Of a stretch of DNA of 64,000 bases, positions 9,712 to 21,234 are shown one piece after another; positions within the stretch are counted from its first letter, which is position 1, and each line of letters opens with the position of its first letter. The position numbers and the translations under genes were made by a program. The notes beneath the pieces are model-generated. The model was not told the origin of the DNA. It ran no database searches and saw only the letters and a program-made list of their open reading frames with translations. This stretch comes from Adiantum capillus-veneris (taxonomy: Eukaryota; Streptophyta; Polypodiopsida; Polypodiales; Pteridaceae), in contig CM043968.1 in the NCBI GenBank assembly GCA_014529385.2, forward strand, positions 28,855,513-28,919,512, given 5' to 3'.

Positions 9712-11589
9712 ACACTCAGATAGCCCGGGCCAAAGTGGCCTGGCAGGTCATCACTCTTCCTTGTTCTCATGGAGGGTTGGGGATCATAGACCCAGCATAG
9801 CAAAGTAGAGCCCTTCTGGGAAGTTCATCGTTAGAGGACTTCTTCCAGGTGAGGAGCCCTGGAAGGAATTCTTGCTTCAGCGGCTTAGTGCTAGGGTTCC
9901 TCAGGCTGGAGGCCCCCGGCGACCCTCGACTCCATGGATTTTCACATAGATGTGTAGAGTTCGCTTGGGCATGAGACTGGAGGACCGCTTCGTTGTGAGT
10001 CTGCTCCGATCTTGGGAGCAACTACGGCAAGGCCTGGAGCAGCGTCAGCCTACTTGCACGGAGGAGCGCTGAGACAGCCCCTTGTTTGGAACCCCATGGT
10101 TAGCACTCTGAGAGGTCACTTGGTTGGTAGTCGGCCTCATGTTTCCTGGGGTCCCGTGGCAGAGGGTCCAGCACACTCTCTAGGTGACTGGTTACAATTT
10201 TCAGGCTTGTCAGAGGAGCTTCAGCGCATGAGAGGGGTGCAGAGCATGTGTCAGGACATCTCAAAGGCAGTACCAGCTGAATGGCTCACACCTCTCAAGT
10301 CAGCAGCACCCGCACCCAGATGGATGGGAGCCTTCACGCGATTGGAGGTTCTCATCTCAATTCGAGCTTGCTCAGAGACTATACCCTCCCTGTTTTTCGA
10401 GCTACAGGGTGAGGGACGCCTACACCGAGTTGTAGTAGAGGCCCCGCAGGTGCCAGAGTGCTGTTTTCAAAGGATCCGCGTGGTGGGCATCCGTGGGAGG
10501 ACTTGTGTCATAGATCTCGACCCAGCAGCTCTTGAGACTGGCCACTGGAGACTGTGGGCTTGGGAGAGCTGTCCATTGGCACGAGTACAGTGGGATCCTG
10601 GAGAGTGGCTTTGGAGGGACCCTTTCTCCTCTGCAGACCATCGAGGTGTCCCATTCTTTCAGTACATTGTTCAACTGGGACGTCACATATTGGCAGCGCG
10701 CAGAGAGGCTTGTCCTGCTGCAGCACCTCATTGGCAGGAGGAGGGTCTCACAGCTGAGTTCTTGGCAGCTTTTTGGGAGAGGTTGTGGGACTCCAGACAG
10801 CCGAGACAAGTCACTTTGTTCCAGTGGCTGGTTGCACACAGAGCTACAGTAGCTGGGAGCTGGCTTGTACATAGTGGTCTCTCTGCCGCATGTGCAGCTT
10901 GTGACCATCTTGTGGAGAGTCAGCGTCACTGTCTTTGGGACTGTCCTTTGGCACAACAGGTGTGGCTTCGTGTCCTTCCGCTGATGCCAGCTCTTTCCAC
11001 AGCTCGGCAGTACACTTGGGGGGCAGCTGTTTGGTCCACTCTCACGGGCCCGGCACTTCAGTTTGAGCTATCTTCCACCAGCAAGATGATAGTGATGCAG
11101 GGGAATCGACCTACACTCCAACCTGCTACAAAGCTTACTCCACACGAGTGGTGCAGTGAGAGAGAGGAGTGTTGGGAGCTCATCAGTGGCCTGACACTCT
11201 GGTTCATCTGGCGAGCCAGGCTCGCCCAGTACCACCAGCGGAGACTGCTCGGGATCTTTGGCTAGAGCTGATCCATACTCTCAGAGGACAGTTCGAGAGA
11301 CTCCAAGGCAGTTCCGACCGCATGCGGGAGCGCAGAGAGGCTTTCCTTCGACTCTAGCGTCCTGGGCCTTTTTTCACCATGGTCCAGGGTGTGCTCAGAT
11401 GGCACTACCGTCCACTTGTGTGGCTTTTCCCTCCTCCCATCTCTTGATTTAGCCTCATTGTACATATGCTGTTTTTTTTATTGGGAGAGTCTCCCCATCA
11501 GGATTGTTGTAGCCCTCTGTAGAGGTGGTTGTAGCCCTATGGGCAGTTTCATTAACTAATAGAAGGATCTTTTTCTCGGAAAAAAAAAA
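9712..11589 (+). mobile_element. LINE B: 5'-truncated copy of the LINE A family
   Basis: Begins at ACACTCAGAT, equivalent to about position 3,280 of LINE A, and runs to the same 3' UTR and a 10-base A run (11,580-11,589). About the first 4.7 kb of the element are missing, as expected for abortive target-primed reverse transcription. It lies inside an LTR. The flanks do not form a duplication: the LTR stretch between the TATA-box region and the 'taccgaaag' core appears lost. Confidence 0.9.
9721..11445 (+). pseudogene. LINE B ORF2 C-terminal fragment
   Basis: Longest open piece is 10,012-11,265. It matches the end of LINE A ORF2: LRQPLVWNPMVST, VSWGPVAEGPAHSLGDWL, then the zf-RVT-like module with CAACDHLVESQRHCLW. 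Frame changes occur before 10,060 and near 11,210-11,270 (the family's IWRACCFRIFEPRPV is shortened to IWRAR). No RT catalytic region is present. It is a dead fragment. Confidence 0.85.
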
Positions 11590-11740
11590 GTACCGAAAGG
11601 GGCGCCAAACTTTGTGGCGAGTGCATCTAGAAGCGGAAGTCCACCACTTCCTGTCTCAGCTACTTTGAGTATTAAAGTTAAGTGTTAAAATTCCTGTTCT
11701 GTTCGTGTGTTGCTGTGAGATTACTGTCTTATCGGTGCCA
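11590..11740 (+). repeat. 3' LTR (LTR_C), R/U5 part after LINE B
   Basis: Resumes at GTACCGAAAGGGGCGCCAAA, the shared LTR core, and ends ATCGGTGCCA, parallel to GGAGTGACCA of LTR_A. The next 110 bases (11,741-11,850) hold nothing recognisable. Confidence 0.65.
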
Positions 11741-11850
11741 AGTCGGTACAAGAATTGAGGAATCACACTATGACAATGTTCTGTTCTTTTCTTACGTTAC
11801 TGAATTTAACTTTACGTTATTGATGGTTCCTTTTGGAGGGTTGAGAGAGG

Positions 11851-12254
11851 AATGAAATGAAATGAAATGTTATATTAACGTCTTCAAAAGGCCAAAGTGA
11901 CCTATGAGACCAGAAAGGTACAATGCGGTGTATCTGATACAAAGTCAGATTAACAAAATAAATTAATCTAGGATAACAAAATATAAATACTGCGGAAACC
12001 TAAACTAAGCTGACAAGTGTGAAAGGTGAAAGGTGAAAGGCGTGAAATGTGTGAACTAAGCAATACAATGTGTATACAATATGGGAGGGAAGTGGAGATC
12101 CATCTTCATAGAGATCCATCTTCATCTGCACTCTAGACGACGAAAAAGTATGGCTCGAATCCTTTGCTGAAGCCTCCTTCGGAACTGTGTAGCTCCTCTT
12201 CTCCATCGGGGTCGTCTAGATCTTCCTAGTTCCAATGCTCGGTCTATGAGAATG
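11851..12254 (-). mobile_element. LINE2 copy G4, 3' end and tail
   Basis: The - strand ends in the LINE2 family tail: GGTCTCATAGGTCAC, GGCCTTTTGAAGACG, then repeated ATTTC. The ORF broken at 20,231 continues here from 12,249 (ILIDRALELGRSRRPRW) to TGA at 12,124-12,122. The first 5 bases, 12,250-12,254 (GAATG), are the left copy of the duplication made by Element C. Sequence just beyond the tail is GA-rich (gggttgagagagg). Confidence 0.85.
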
Positions 12255-13716
12255 TGAAACCGGCCTGTTCAATCCAAAAAGGGCGGTAGACTTTACTTCA
12301 AACCTTGATTTAGCTTTCACCCATTATTAGTCATCTATTTTACGTGTACTTTCAAGACACAACAAAGGGGAGAGGGATACAGGCTGCTAGATTGCACCTG
12401 TATGAGTAGACCGACACCAGATTGGCCCCTAACTTAGGCGCCCCTTTCGGTATTTCTTTATTGTTCAAAAGAGGGAATAAACGCTGTGGATCCCTACACG
12501 CTGCCCCGCACAAACTCGGCTGAATTTCCACTGTTCTAGCCCGATTTCGGCAGCATAACTGTACTAGAACCCTTCACGGTCAGTATTCCCACGCATTGAC
12601 TGACTTTCCCGACGCATACGGGCACTTTGCAAAACCTGGCGAGAATCTGCAGCACGCTAAATTCTCTGTTTTCAGCCCCGAAATACAGCGGTCCCCTCGC
12701 GTCCCGGAACCTCCTGGGGGTATTAGGGTCCGTTTAGGGCCAAAACCCTAAACCTGCAAAAATACACAGCAGGCTATAATTTACTGTTTCGGGCTCCGTT
12801 TCGCGTGCCGGTCGCATCTGTAGCAAGTCCTCGAGCTCCCGCACCTGTAGGGCTACTTGCCCTTTGAATCGGACGATATTTCTGGCGTGAAACCTCTCCG
12901 AATTCACCTGTACCTGCAGGGGAATTAGCCGCTAGCTAATCCAGTACCTGTGCAAGAGGCTCTTGCCTCGGCAATCGCGCATGAACCCACACAACTGTAC
13001 ATTGGTCAAATGAAGAGCCCACTAGTGGGGCATAACATACTGCCAAAGGGGAGAGAGAGGGCAGTGCGTAGCGTGCAGGGCATCACTCCCGGCACCGCAC
13101 TGTACATAGGAGGGAAAGCAAGCACTCCATAGCTCTTAACCTATGACAGAGACTTGCAAAATGAGCCTCCCAGCTATAAATCACGTTTTTGCCTTCTCTA
13201 TAAGTAGTAAACTGGCCTCAGAGTGCCAAGTGTCACTCATTTGTGCATTTTCCCGCTTTAGACCCTCGGGTCTAAAAATATCTCACCTACAGCCTCTGTT
13301 GACTTGGCCACAGAGTAACAAAATGATCCCCATGTCAAACTGCACGTAATGACGCGAAGACATTTTCAGGTCCCAAAATAGCAGTTCCCTAAATTTTAGG
13401 AGATGCTGCCATTGTATCTTTCTAGGTCATCCGACCCTCTTTGTACACTGCGGCCACATCCAGAACTGAAATGTAGCCTCTGTAGCAAAGAATTCCACTT
13501 TGGCTAGTCAATGGCCCCACTTTGGCTAACCATAGTCTTTGTCCAACCTTAGTGCTCTCTTGCCCTCAGGCCTGGACTCCCTCTGGACAGTTCCACACTA
13601 GCTATGCAATGCAGGGCAGTTAGATTTCCCGAGGGGTGTTTCCAAAAAGTGAAAGTAAATAGATAATAAGAAAGAAATCAACAAAAAGGATAGATAGTAG
13701 TCACACGCTGGTGACA
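12255..13716 (-). repeat. Element C 3' LTR
   Basis: 1,462 bp, beginning TGTCACCAGCGTGTGAC on the - strand and ending GGCCGGTTTCA. It is nearly identical to the copy at 18,752-20,230 except for small indels, including about 18 extra bases in the other copy near 19,180. It contains the conserved LTR core at 12,421-12,464. Confidence 0.93.
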
Positions 13717-13732
13717 TATCCCTCTCTTGAAA
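13717..13732 (-). promoter_or_regulatory. Element C polypurine tract
   Basis: On the - strand TTTCAAGAGAGGGATA directly precedes TGTCACC of the 3' LTR. It is the expected plus-strand primer and resembles the tracts at 9,381 and 60,910. Confidence 0.8.
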
Positions 13733-14289
13733 TCTCAAACGTCCTCGTTTGCATCTATGTCGTGCATGCTTACAGTCAACACTGATGCATTCAACACCTG
13801 TCGACACATGTACGACACATACATGCTCATTGTCAACCGTGGTGTATTCAACACCTTGTCAACTCATGTATTGCTTGCGTGTGAACCCTGTCCCAATGAC
13901 ATAGTGGTAGCTTCGCACTCTGCCATTGCTTTGAGTCACTAACTTTCCAATGACAAAATGGTAGCTGCACATTTTGCCACTGTCTTATAGTACACATTGG
14001 ATCCCGTAACACTTTCAAGCATACCCAAACCGACAGTTTAAGAATGCAGTTACACATGTACTCTTTAATAGAAGCAATTACTGTATCCTTGACAAACTGA
14101 CAAGAAATACTCACTTCTATAGCACTAACCAAACTTTTGGACATTCCATAAGAGCAATTGCCAAACTGACAATCTGTACAGCTCTAACATTCATGTAACA
14201 GGTATTTCATTTGAGCTCACTTTAAATACCATGTACATCATTTGTTTCAAAAGCCATTGTCACACTGACAATCCATGTAGCTCTGAAAC

Positions 14290-16221
14290 TCAAGGGGTCA
14301 AGGTAGGTTGCAAATCGAAGGCTTCAAGGTAAAGTGATAACACAGTTGGTGACTCTGCAAGTTCACCTTCTTCCATCCACTTAGCATCCATTGGTGGATA
14401 GTTTCTGAACTTTACCAAGTAACGCCTAGCAACCTTGCCTTTCACTTTCCTTTCTTTGTGTGCCAAAATCTGTTCGGGGACCAAGATCTCGTCAAGTTCC
14501 TCGACTTCCGGCTGATCTTCAGCTGGCATATCTTCTGGCACATCACCCACTTAGGGTCTGAGAAGACTCACATGAAACGCATTGTGAATCTTCCAACTGT
14601 CAGGCAATTTCAGCCTATATGCAACATCACTGATTATGTCGCACACTTGAAAAGGCCCATAGTAACGCATACTGAGCTTTGGAAACAATCTTTCCTTGCC
14701 CTTCATCTTCTTTAACCTTGCCTTTTCAAAGCGTAAAAGCACCCAATCACCAACTGAATATACGACTTCACGACGGTGACGATCAGCTGCTTTCTTTTGC
14801 TTTGCCTTAGTCTTTTCTAAGGCCACTTTGACCTTCTTGTACATTTCATCCATGTCCTGAACATACTTATCTGCTTCAAATATCTTGTCCTTTGTATGCA
14901 GTATGGGAGGAACTTTCTTGCCACCTTCAACTATCTCAAAGGGTGCCTTGCCAGTTGATGAATGCACTGTATTATTGTATGCATACTCCACCAATGGCAA
15001 ATACTGCTCCCACTTTCCTTTATGCTCTGACACATAGCACTTCAGCAGATCTAGGACAGTAGAATTTGCCTCTTCTGACTGCCCATCTGTTTGAGGATGA
15101 AATGACGAAGAGAATTTGAGCGTGGTGCCCATATTCTCAAACAAGCCTCTCCAGAACAAACTTGTCATGCGTGGATCACAGTCGCTAACAATCGACTGTG
15201 GCATGCCATGATACTTGAAAATATTGCTCATAAACAAGCGTGCCATCTGATCTGGCTTTATCTTCTTCCTGACAGGAATAAAATGAGCCTATTTGCTGAA
15301 TCTGCAAATAATGGTCCAAATACCATCGTTTCCTGTCTGCGTTCTCGGAAGATCAAAGATAAAATCCATAGCAATACTTTCCCATGGTTTATCTGGAATA
15401 GGTAGTGGTTGCAATAACCCTGGTGCCTTTTGCCTGTCAAACTTGACCTTTTGGCATATTAGGCATTCTCGCACAAAGGCATCCACATCTCTTCTCAATG
15501 TAGGCCAGTAGAAGAATGTCTCAACCGCTTTAACTGTAGCATCGATACCACGATGCCGTGCATACGGTGGGACATGACTCTCTTCCATAACTTTGCGTCG
15601 CAATGGCTTTGTGACACACAATCTGCCATGCATCATCATGAACCCGTCTTTAAGAAGATAGTGTTCATGACGTTGTCCATCCATTAGCTGCTCGAAGACC
15701 CTTGCAAAATCTTCATCATTTGCATACTGTTCTCTCATATCATCAAGTTCATGATGATAAGGAATTGACACAGCTGAAATTTGTGGCTTCCTTGACAAGG
15801 CATCAGCCACAACGTTCTTCTTGCCTTCCACATGCACAATCTGAAAATGGAACATGGACAAGATATTTGCCCATCGCATATGCTTCTCAGATAACTTTGT
15901 CTGTGTCAAGAAGTATCGCAAGGTCTGATGGTCCGTTTGGACAACGAAATCTGCACCTAGCAGGTAGTGTTTCCAACTTAAGAGCGCATGAATCACAGCC
16001 AGTAACTCTTTCTCATAGACCTGCATGGTCATCTCTGGCCCTTGCAAAATTGTGCTCTCATAGGCTACTACCATGCCATCTTGCATTAGCACTGCACCAA
16101 TGCTACTACCACAGGCATCACACTGGACCACAAATGACTTCCTAAGATCTGGCAACACAATGACTGGATCTGAAGTCATCTTTTCCTTTAAGAGATTAAA
16201 AGCTGAAATCTCTTTCTGTGT
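14290..16221 (-). pseudogene. Element C RNase H, integrase and chromodomain
   Basis: One frame with two internal stops. RNase H: VVQCDACGSSIGAVLMQ, YEKELLAVIHAL, TDHQTLRYF and ADALSRKP. Integrase: zinc-finger region ending CLICQKVKFDRQ, the DFIFDLP motif, SIVSDCDPRMTSLFWRGLF, SSFHPQTDGQSE, then YYGPFQV. Chromodomain at 14,290-14,550: EQILAHKERK, RRYLVKFRNYP and DAKWMEEGELAE. Stops: TAG at 15,291-15,289 where the related copy at 59,340 has the glutamine codon CAG (SK*AHFIPV versus SKQAHFIPV), and TAA at 14,553-14,551. Another TAG at 16,224-16,222 separates it from RT. Confidence 0.92.
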
Positions 16222-17216
16222 CTATCTAAAGGTGACTGCCTTCTTTTGAAGAGCATGTAAAGGTGAAGCAATCTCAGCGAAATTTCGGATAAACCTTCTG
16301 TAATAGGAGCATAGTCCCAAGAAACTTCGGACATCGTGCACCGTCTTCAAATTTGGCCATGACTTGATCGCTTCAACTTTTGCAGGATCCATTCTGACAC
16401 CATCCTTTGAGACAATGTGTCCCAGAAAGTGAATCTCTTCCAGAAAAAACTCACTTTTCTTTGCATTGATGAGCAACCTATGACTGCGTAGTTCTTTGAA
16501 CACAATGGCCAAGTGATGCCTATGCTCCTCTTCATTCTTTGAGTAGACTATCATATCATCAAAGAATGTACCAACAAACTGCTGGTGTGGACGGAAAATT
16601 CTGTCTATCATCCTATTGAACGTAGCAGGAGCATTTGTGAGACCAAAGGGCATCACTAAAAATTCGTAAAGGCCAAACGTTGTTCTAAAAGCAGTCTTGT
16701 GCACATCCTCTGATCTAATGCGGATCTGATGGTACCCACTCTTTAGATCTATCCTGCTAAACATAGCTGCTGCTTCTAATTTGTCCATAATATCATCAAT
16801 TCTCGGTATAGGGAACCTATTCTTGATGTATTCTTGTTCAGTGCACGGTAGTCGATGCACATACACCATTAGCCATCCTTTTTCTGCACCAACAACACTG
16901 GAGAACAGAATGGAGATGAACTGGGCTGAATCAGCCCCTTTTCTAACAACTCCTGTACTTGGCCCATTATCTCTTTCTGCTGAGCCGCACTAACCCTGTA
17001 CGGAGGCTTATTTGGTGGGCTACTGCCTGGCACCAAATCTATCGCATGGTCCTCAGGTCTCTCTGGCGGTAATTGAGACGGTAATGAATCTGAAAAACAG
17101 TCACTATACTGTTGTAAAAACATTGACCTTTCTTTATCTAGCACAGATAAATTTGATTCATCACAATCTGACACTTCACGTGCAAAAACCAAGTACGTAG
17201 AAAGATGCTTTTTCAT
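16222..17216 (-). pseudogene. Element C reverse transcriptase
   Basis: RT begins LVQKKDG, then a TAA where Ser/Cys would be expected, and a one-base frame change near 16,840. It then continues as NRFPIPRIDDIMDKL, FSRIDLKSGYHQIRI, KTAFRTTFGLYEFLVMPFGL, then TFFDDMIVYS. The aspartate pair of the catalytic box is intact (FFDD). GHIVSKDGVRMDPAKVEAI and FLGLCSYYRRFI follow. Length and motif order fit Ty3/gypsy RT. Confidence 0.92.
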
Positions 17217-17308
17217 TATAGAAGTAATAGCAGAAGCTGATACAGTGGGAATAGACTCCCCTTTAAGCTTTACATCCAGAATGTGAGTCTTTCCTCTACT
17301 CTATACAG

Positions 17309-17472
17309 TGATCTTTTTGTTGTAGGCATCCATGATTCCCTGTACAGGAAACAACCAAGGAATACCTAGCAACACATCACATCTGTCCAGTGATCTTTTT
17401 GTTGTAGGCATCCATGATTCCCTGTACAGGAAACAACCAAGGAATACCTAGCAACACACCACATCCGTCCAG
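17309..17472 (-). repeat. 82-bp tandem duplication inside Element C
   Basis: The segment starting TGATCTTTTTGTTGTAGG at 17,309 recurs at 17,391 with only a few substitutions. Because 82 is not a multiple of three, it shifts the frame between protease and RT. Confidence 0.85.
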
Positions 17473-18650
17473 TGGCATGATGTAAAATTCTTCAGCATCT
17501 ACATAGGACTGGATATGTAGGCGCAACTTTCCGATGATGGGTGTCACAGCCTCTGTATGGCCAGGACATGCCAAACCTGCCTCTGCTGTATACCCCATCT
17601 CTTCAGGTCTGATTCCCAACTTTGAAGCCAATTCTGGGGAAATGAAGTTGGCTTTGGCACCTGGATCAAAGAAGATAAGCACTGTTTGATCCCTGACCTT
17701 TCCCCATGCTCTGCAAAGCTCACTTGCATCTGAATTTGGCTTGTCGCCCACCATATCTGGCACTAGACCAGCCATGGGATTCTTTCCTTTCTTGTCTTCC
17801 TTGTCATCAGAATTAGATGGTCTTTTCTTTGTAGGACAATTGTAAGCAATGTGGCCAGGCTGCTCACATATAAAGCATTTGTTCTCTGTCCTCAGGACCT
17901 TCTTTGTACGGAGTTGGCCTCTCCAGCGGCGTCAAATTGTCATATGGAAGTGACTGAAACATGGGAACACTGTTAGGGTTCATCTGTGTTCCCTGACCGC
18001 AATTAAGTTGATATTTGGTTGCTGATTTGTAATTCCAGCCATACCAAAATTTGCTTGTGGCATCCCAAATTGGCCCTGAGTGCTCTGAAACCCTGGTAGC
18101 ATGCCCATGACACCATACATGGGGTTGGGCATCATCGTTTGAGCACCCCCGAACACTGTTCCTAGCGTGTAAAACTGATTTCCAGGTGCATGACCAGCCA
18201 TGCTCTGGAATACCGATCCACCTCCAAAATAGCCAGGGTGTACTGAAGGTGGTGGGAAGACCTGTTACATAGCCTGTAGGTTGCTTCCCTACCCATTAGA
18301 ACCAGCTATAGGCTGCTGAAAGGTGGCGGGCTGAACTGGTACAGCTTGAAAGACTGGCATCTCATCCACCTGTTCTTGCACCTTAGGCACAGGTTATGGA
18401 GACTACATGTTCTCCGTCAAGTGTACAGGTGTTTCCATTGATTGTGCAGTATGAATCACCTGTGCTTGAGCCTTAACAGGCTTCTGAATACGATCCAGTG
18501 AGCCAACTTGCTGAGACGGAACAGGAGGTTGCAGAAAGGCTAAAAACCTCGGGTTCTGAATTACTTGTGTGAACATAGCCACAACAGTAGCTAACTAGGT
18601 CCTGAATAAACCTCTTCAGTCACATCATCTGGTCTGTCAGCCATAATTGC
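17377..18650 (-). pseudogene. Element C gag remnant and protease
   Basis: Gag appears to start at about 18,645 (MADRPDDVTEEV) just after the primer site. It is a Gln/Pro/Met/Gly-rich chain with several stops (for example MAGHAPGNQF, then GVMGMLPGFQSTQGQFG), without the W-rich capsid core. A CCHC knuckle, CFICEQPGHIAYNC, is readable at about 17,835-17,880. Protease (17,775-17,377) has FFDPGAKANFISPELA, so the usual D-S/T-G-A box is D-P-G-A, followed by GCGVLLGIPWLFP. The jump from the Met/Gly-rich part straight to the knuckle suggests an internal deletion. Confidence 0.75.
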
Positions 18651-18732
18651 TATTTCCTGTGTCTGGTCTATGATCCCCTGTGTCTTCAAGCCCAATCTGA
18701 CCAAGGCTCACTTCTATGGGAAAAAGTGATTT

Positions 18733-18751
18733 AATCCCGGGGATGGAACCA
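18733..18751 (-). promoter_or_regulatory. Element C primer-binding site
   Basis: On the - strand TGGTTCCATCCCCGG directly follows the 5' LTR end TTTCA. Position and TGG start are diagnostic of a tRNA primer site. It is not the common initiator-Met site TGGTATCAGAGC. The same site, with CGACGGG in the middle, sits next to the array LTRs at 29,249 and 30,677. The tRNA identity is not assigned. Confidence 0.75.
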
Positions 18752-20230
18752 TGAAACAGGCCTGTTCAATCCAAAAAGGGCGGTAGACTTTACTTCAAAC
18801 CTTGATTTAGCTTTCACCCATTATTAGTTGTCTATTTTACCTGTACTTTCAAGACACAACAAAGGGGAGAGGGATACAGGCTGCTAGATTGCACCTATAT
18901 GAGTAGACCGACACCAGATTGGCCCCTAACTTAGGCGCCCCTTTCGGTATTTCTTTATTGTTCAAAAGAGGGAATAAACGTTGTGGATCCCTACACGCTG
19001 CCCCGCACAAACTCGGCTGAATTTCCACTGTTCCAACCCGATTTCGGCAGCATAACTGTACTAGAACCCTTCACAGTCAGTATTCCCACGCATTGACTGA
19101 CTTTCCCGACGCATACGGGCGCTTTGCAAAACCTGGCAAGAATCTGCAGCACGCTGAATTCTCTGTTTTCAGCCCCGAAAATGCGCCAGATCACCTGTAC
19201 AGCGGTCCCCTCGCGTCCCCGAACCTCCTGGGGGTATTAGGGTCCGTTTAGGGCCAAAACCCTAAACCTGCAAAAATACACAGCAGGCTGTAATTTACTG
19301 TTTCGGGCTCCGTTTCGCGTGCCCGTCGCATCCGTAGCAAGTCCTCGAGCTCCCGCACCTGTAGGGCTACTTGCCCTTTGAATCGGACAAGATTTCTGGC
19401 GTGAAACCTCTCCGAATTCACCTGTACCTGCGGGGGAATTAGCAGCTAGCTAATCCAGTACCTGTGCAAGAGGCTCTTGCCTCGGCAATCGCGCATGAAC
19501 CCACACAACTGTACATTGGTCAAATGAACAGCCCACTAGTGGGGCATAACATACTGCCAAAGGGGAGAGAGAGTGCAGTGCGTAGCGTGCAGGGCATCAC
19601 TCCTGGCACCGCACTGTACATAGGAGGGAAAGCAAGCACTCCATAGCTCTTAACCTGTGACAGAGACTTGCAAAATGAGCCTCCCAGCTATAAATCACGT
19701 TTTTGCCTTCTCTATAAGTAGTAAACTGGCCTCAGAGTGCCAAGTGTCACTCATTTGTGCATTTTCCCGCTTTAGACCCTCGGGTCTAAAAATATCTCAC
19801 CTGCAGCCTCTGTTGACTTGGCCACAGAGTAACAAAATGATCCCCATGTCAAACTGCACGTAATGACGCGAAGACATTTTCAGGTCCCAAAATAGCAGTT
19901 CCCTAAATTTTAGGAGATGCTGCCATTGTATCTTTCTAGGTCATCCGACCCTCTTTGTACACTGCGGCCACATCCAGAACTGAAATGTAGCCTCTGTAGC
20001 AAAGGATTCCACTTTGGCTAGTCAATGACACCACTTTGGCTAACCATAGTCTTTGTCCAACCTTAGTGCTCTCTTGCCCTCAGGCCTGGACTCCCTCTGG
20101 ACAGTTCCACACTAGCTATGCAATGCAGTGCAGTTAGATTTCCCGAGGGGTGTTTCCAAAAAGTGAAAGTAAATAGATAATAAGAAAGAAATCAACAAAA
20201 AGGATAGATAGTAGTCACACGCTGGTGACA
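18752..20230 (-). repeat. Element C 5' LTR
   Basis: 1,479 bp, partner of 12,255-13,716. Its upstream edge (20,230) abuts GAATG of the target duplication. The shared LTR core is at 18,919-18,962. Short ORFs inside are not genes. Confidence 0.93.
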
Positions 20231-21191
20231 GAATGCCAGTAGTGCGGGCAGACCTCTCCACTGTTGGCTGCTCCTCTGTCTGTTCTTCTGGGTGTACAAT
20301 ATCTAGTGTAAAGAAATCTATGATCTGTCTCTGGGATTGTCTCTCTTTAGCTTTCCTCAGTAAAGTTTCTCTATGCCTGTGTAACTCAAGTAGATATAGC
20401 CCAAGACATCTCTGGTCCTCATAACTCATGACCCTAGATAGAGGCCCAAAACCTTCTCTGAATAGACAATGAAAACGGCCTCGTATCTCATAGTACACTG
20501 TGCAATGACATATGTAATGTACCTCTGTCTTTGGCTCTAGATGGCATAAGCGGCATATCCTGCTATCTGTTGGTGTCCCTCTGAATCTGCCAGTCTCAAT
20601 CTCAAGCTGATGTGAGGACGTGCGTATCTGGCCAATGGCACAACGCAAACCATGAGAAAGATGCGTGTCCATATAGCTAGGTCGAATCACAAACCCATCC
20701 CACGTGAGGTGGAGAAGATGTTCTCTGTAGAAAGCCATCTTTGTGCCCAACTCCTGTATCGGCTCTATCCATGTCCTCCTCGTGTCCAGCTGGATTAGAT
20801 CCTGACGAATGAGTCTATTAATCTCTGCCCGCGTCAGAGACCTCAAGGGTGCTTGTAAAGAGTATTGAAAAGGAGGCAACCTGTCCATGGTGAAACCACA
20901 TGTCTGAAACCATGATGCCATTTGTGCATACCAGCATGATGTATCCCCATTAAGAGCTAATTGTCTGGAGGACTCTAGAGCCACCCTGGCATATCTGTCT
21001 CTAGTAGTATCCCACAGACTGTGTACAAAGGAGACTGATCTAGTAAGGGCCTCAATCTCCATAGGGGGGGTAGCTAATTCCGCTCGAATGATAACATGCG
21101 GTACGGAAGCCTTGGCTCTAATTAGCCGAGAGATCATAGATGCCAGGGGCTTCTCCATACGCCTCCAACCATCCTGGCCTACAGAAGGTCC

Positions 21192-21192
<1 letters not shown>
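20231..21192 (-). pseudogene. LINE2 copy G4, ORF2 C-terminal part, split by Element C
   Basis: The open part runs from 21,158 (MEKPLASMISRLIRAKASVP) through PHVIIRAELATPPMEIEALT to a zinc-binding module CRLCHLEPKTEVHYICHC and the C-terminal helix-rich segment (RVMSYEDQRCLGLYLLELHRH). Copy G2 shows the same protein attached to RT. Translation of the LINE ends in Element C at 20,230, and the frame is recovered at 12,249. The copy is 5'-truncated: its right end passes directly into the (GA)n tract at 21,195. Function is inferred as the C-terminal nucleic-acid-binding part of a LINE polymerase. Confidence 0.85.

Positions 21193-21193
<1 letters not shown>

Positions 21194-21230
<37 letters not shown>
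21194..21230. repeat. (GA)n microsatellite between LINE2 copies G4 and G3
   Basis: Perfect AG repeat separating the truncated 5' end of G4 from the ATTTC tail of G3. Confidence 0.95.

Positions 21231-21234
<4 letters not shown>

Larger units (their letters stand above)
12255..20230 (-). mobile_element. Element C: complete Ty3/gypsy chromovirus with 5-bp TSD
   Basis: A 7,976-bp element with two LTRs. GAATG flanks it at 12,250-12,254 and 20,231-20,235. In transcription order it has 5' LTR (20,230-18,752), primer site, gag with a zinc knuckle, protease, RT, RNase H, integrase, chromodomain, a roughly 560-bp 3' UTR without genes (14,289-13,732), polypurine tract and 3' LTR (13,716-12,255). The chromodomain places it among chromoviruses. 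Gag lacks a recognisable capsid core, and pol carries stops and frame breaks, so it is not autonomous now. Confidence 0.95.

Noticed and set aside
20112-20230. Last residues of the 348-codon ORF as part of the LINE protein
   Set aside because: They are translated from the Element C LTR; the real LINE frame continues at 12,249.
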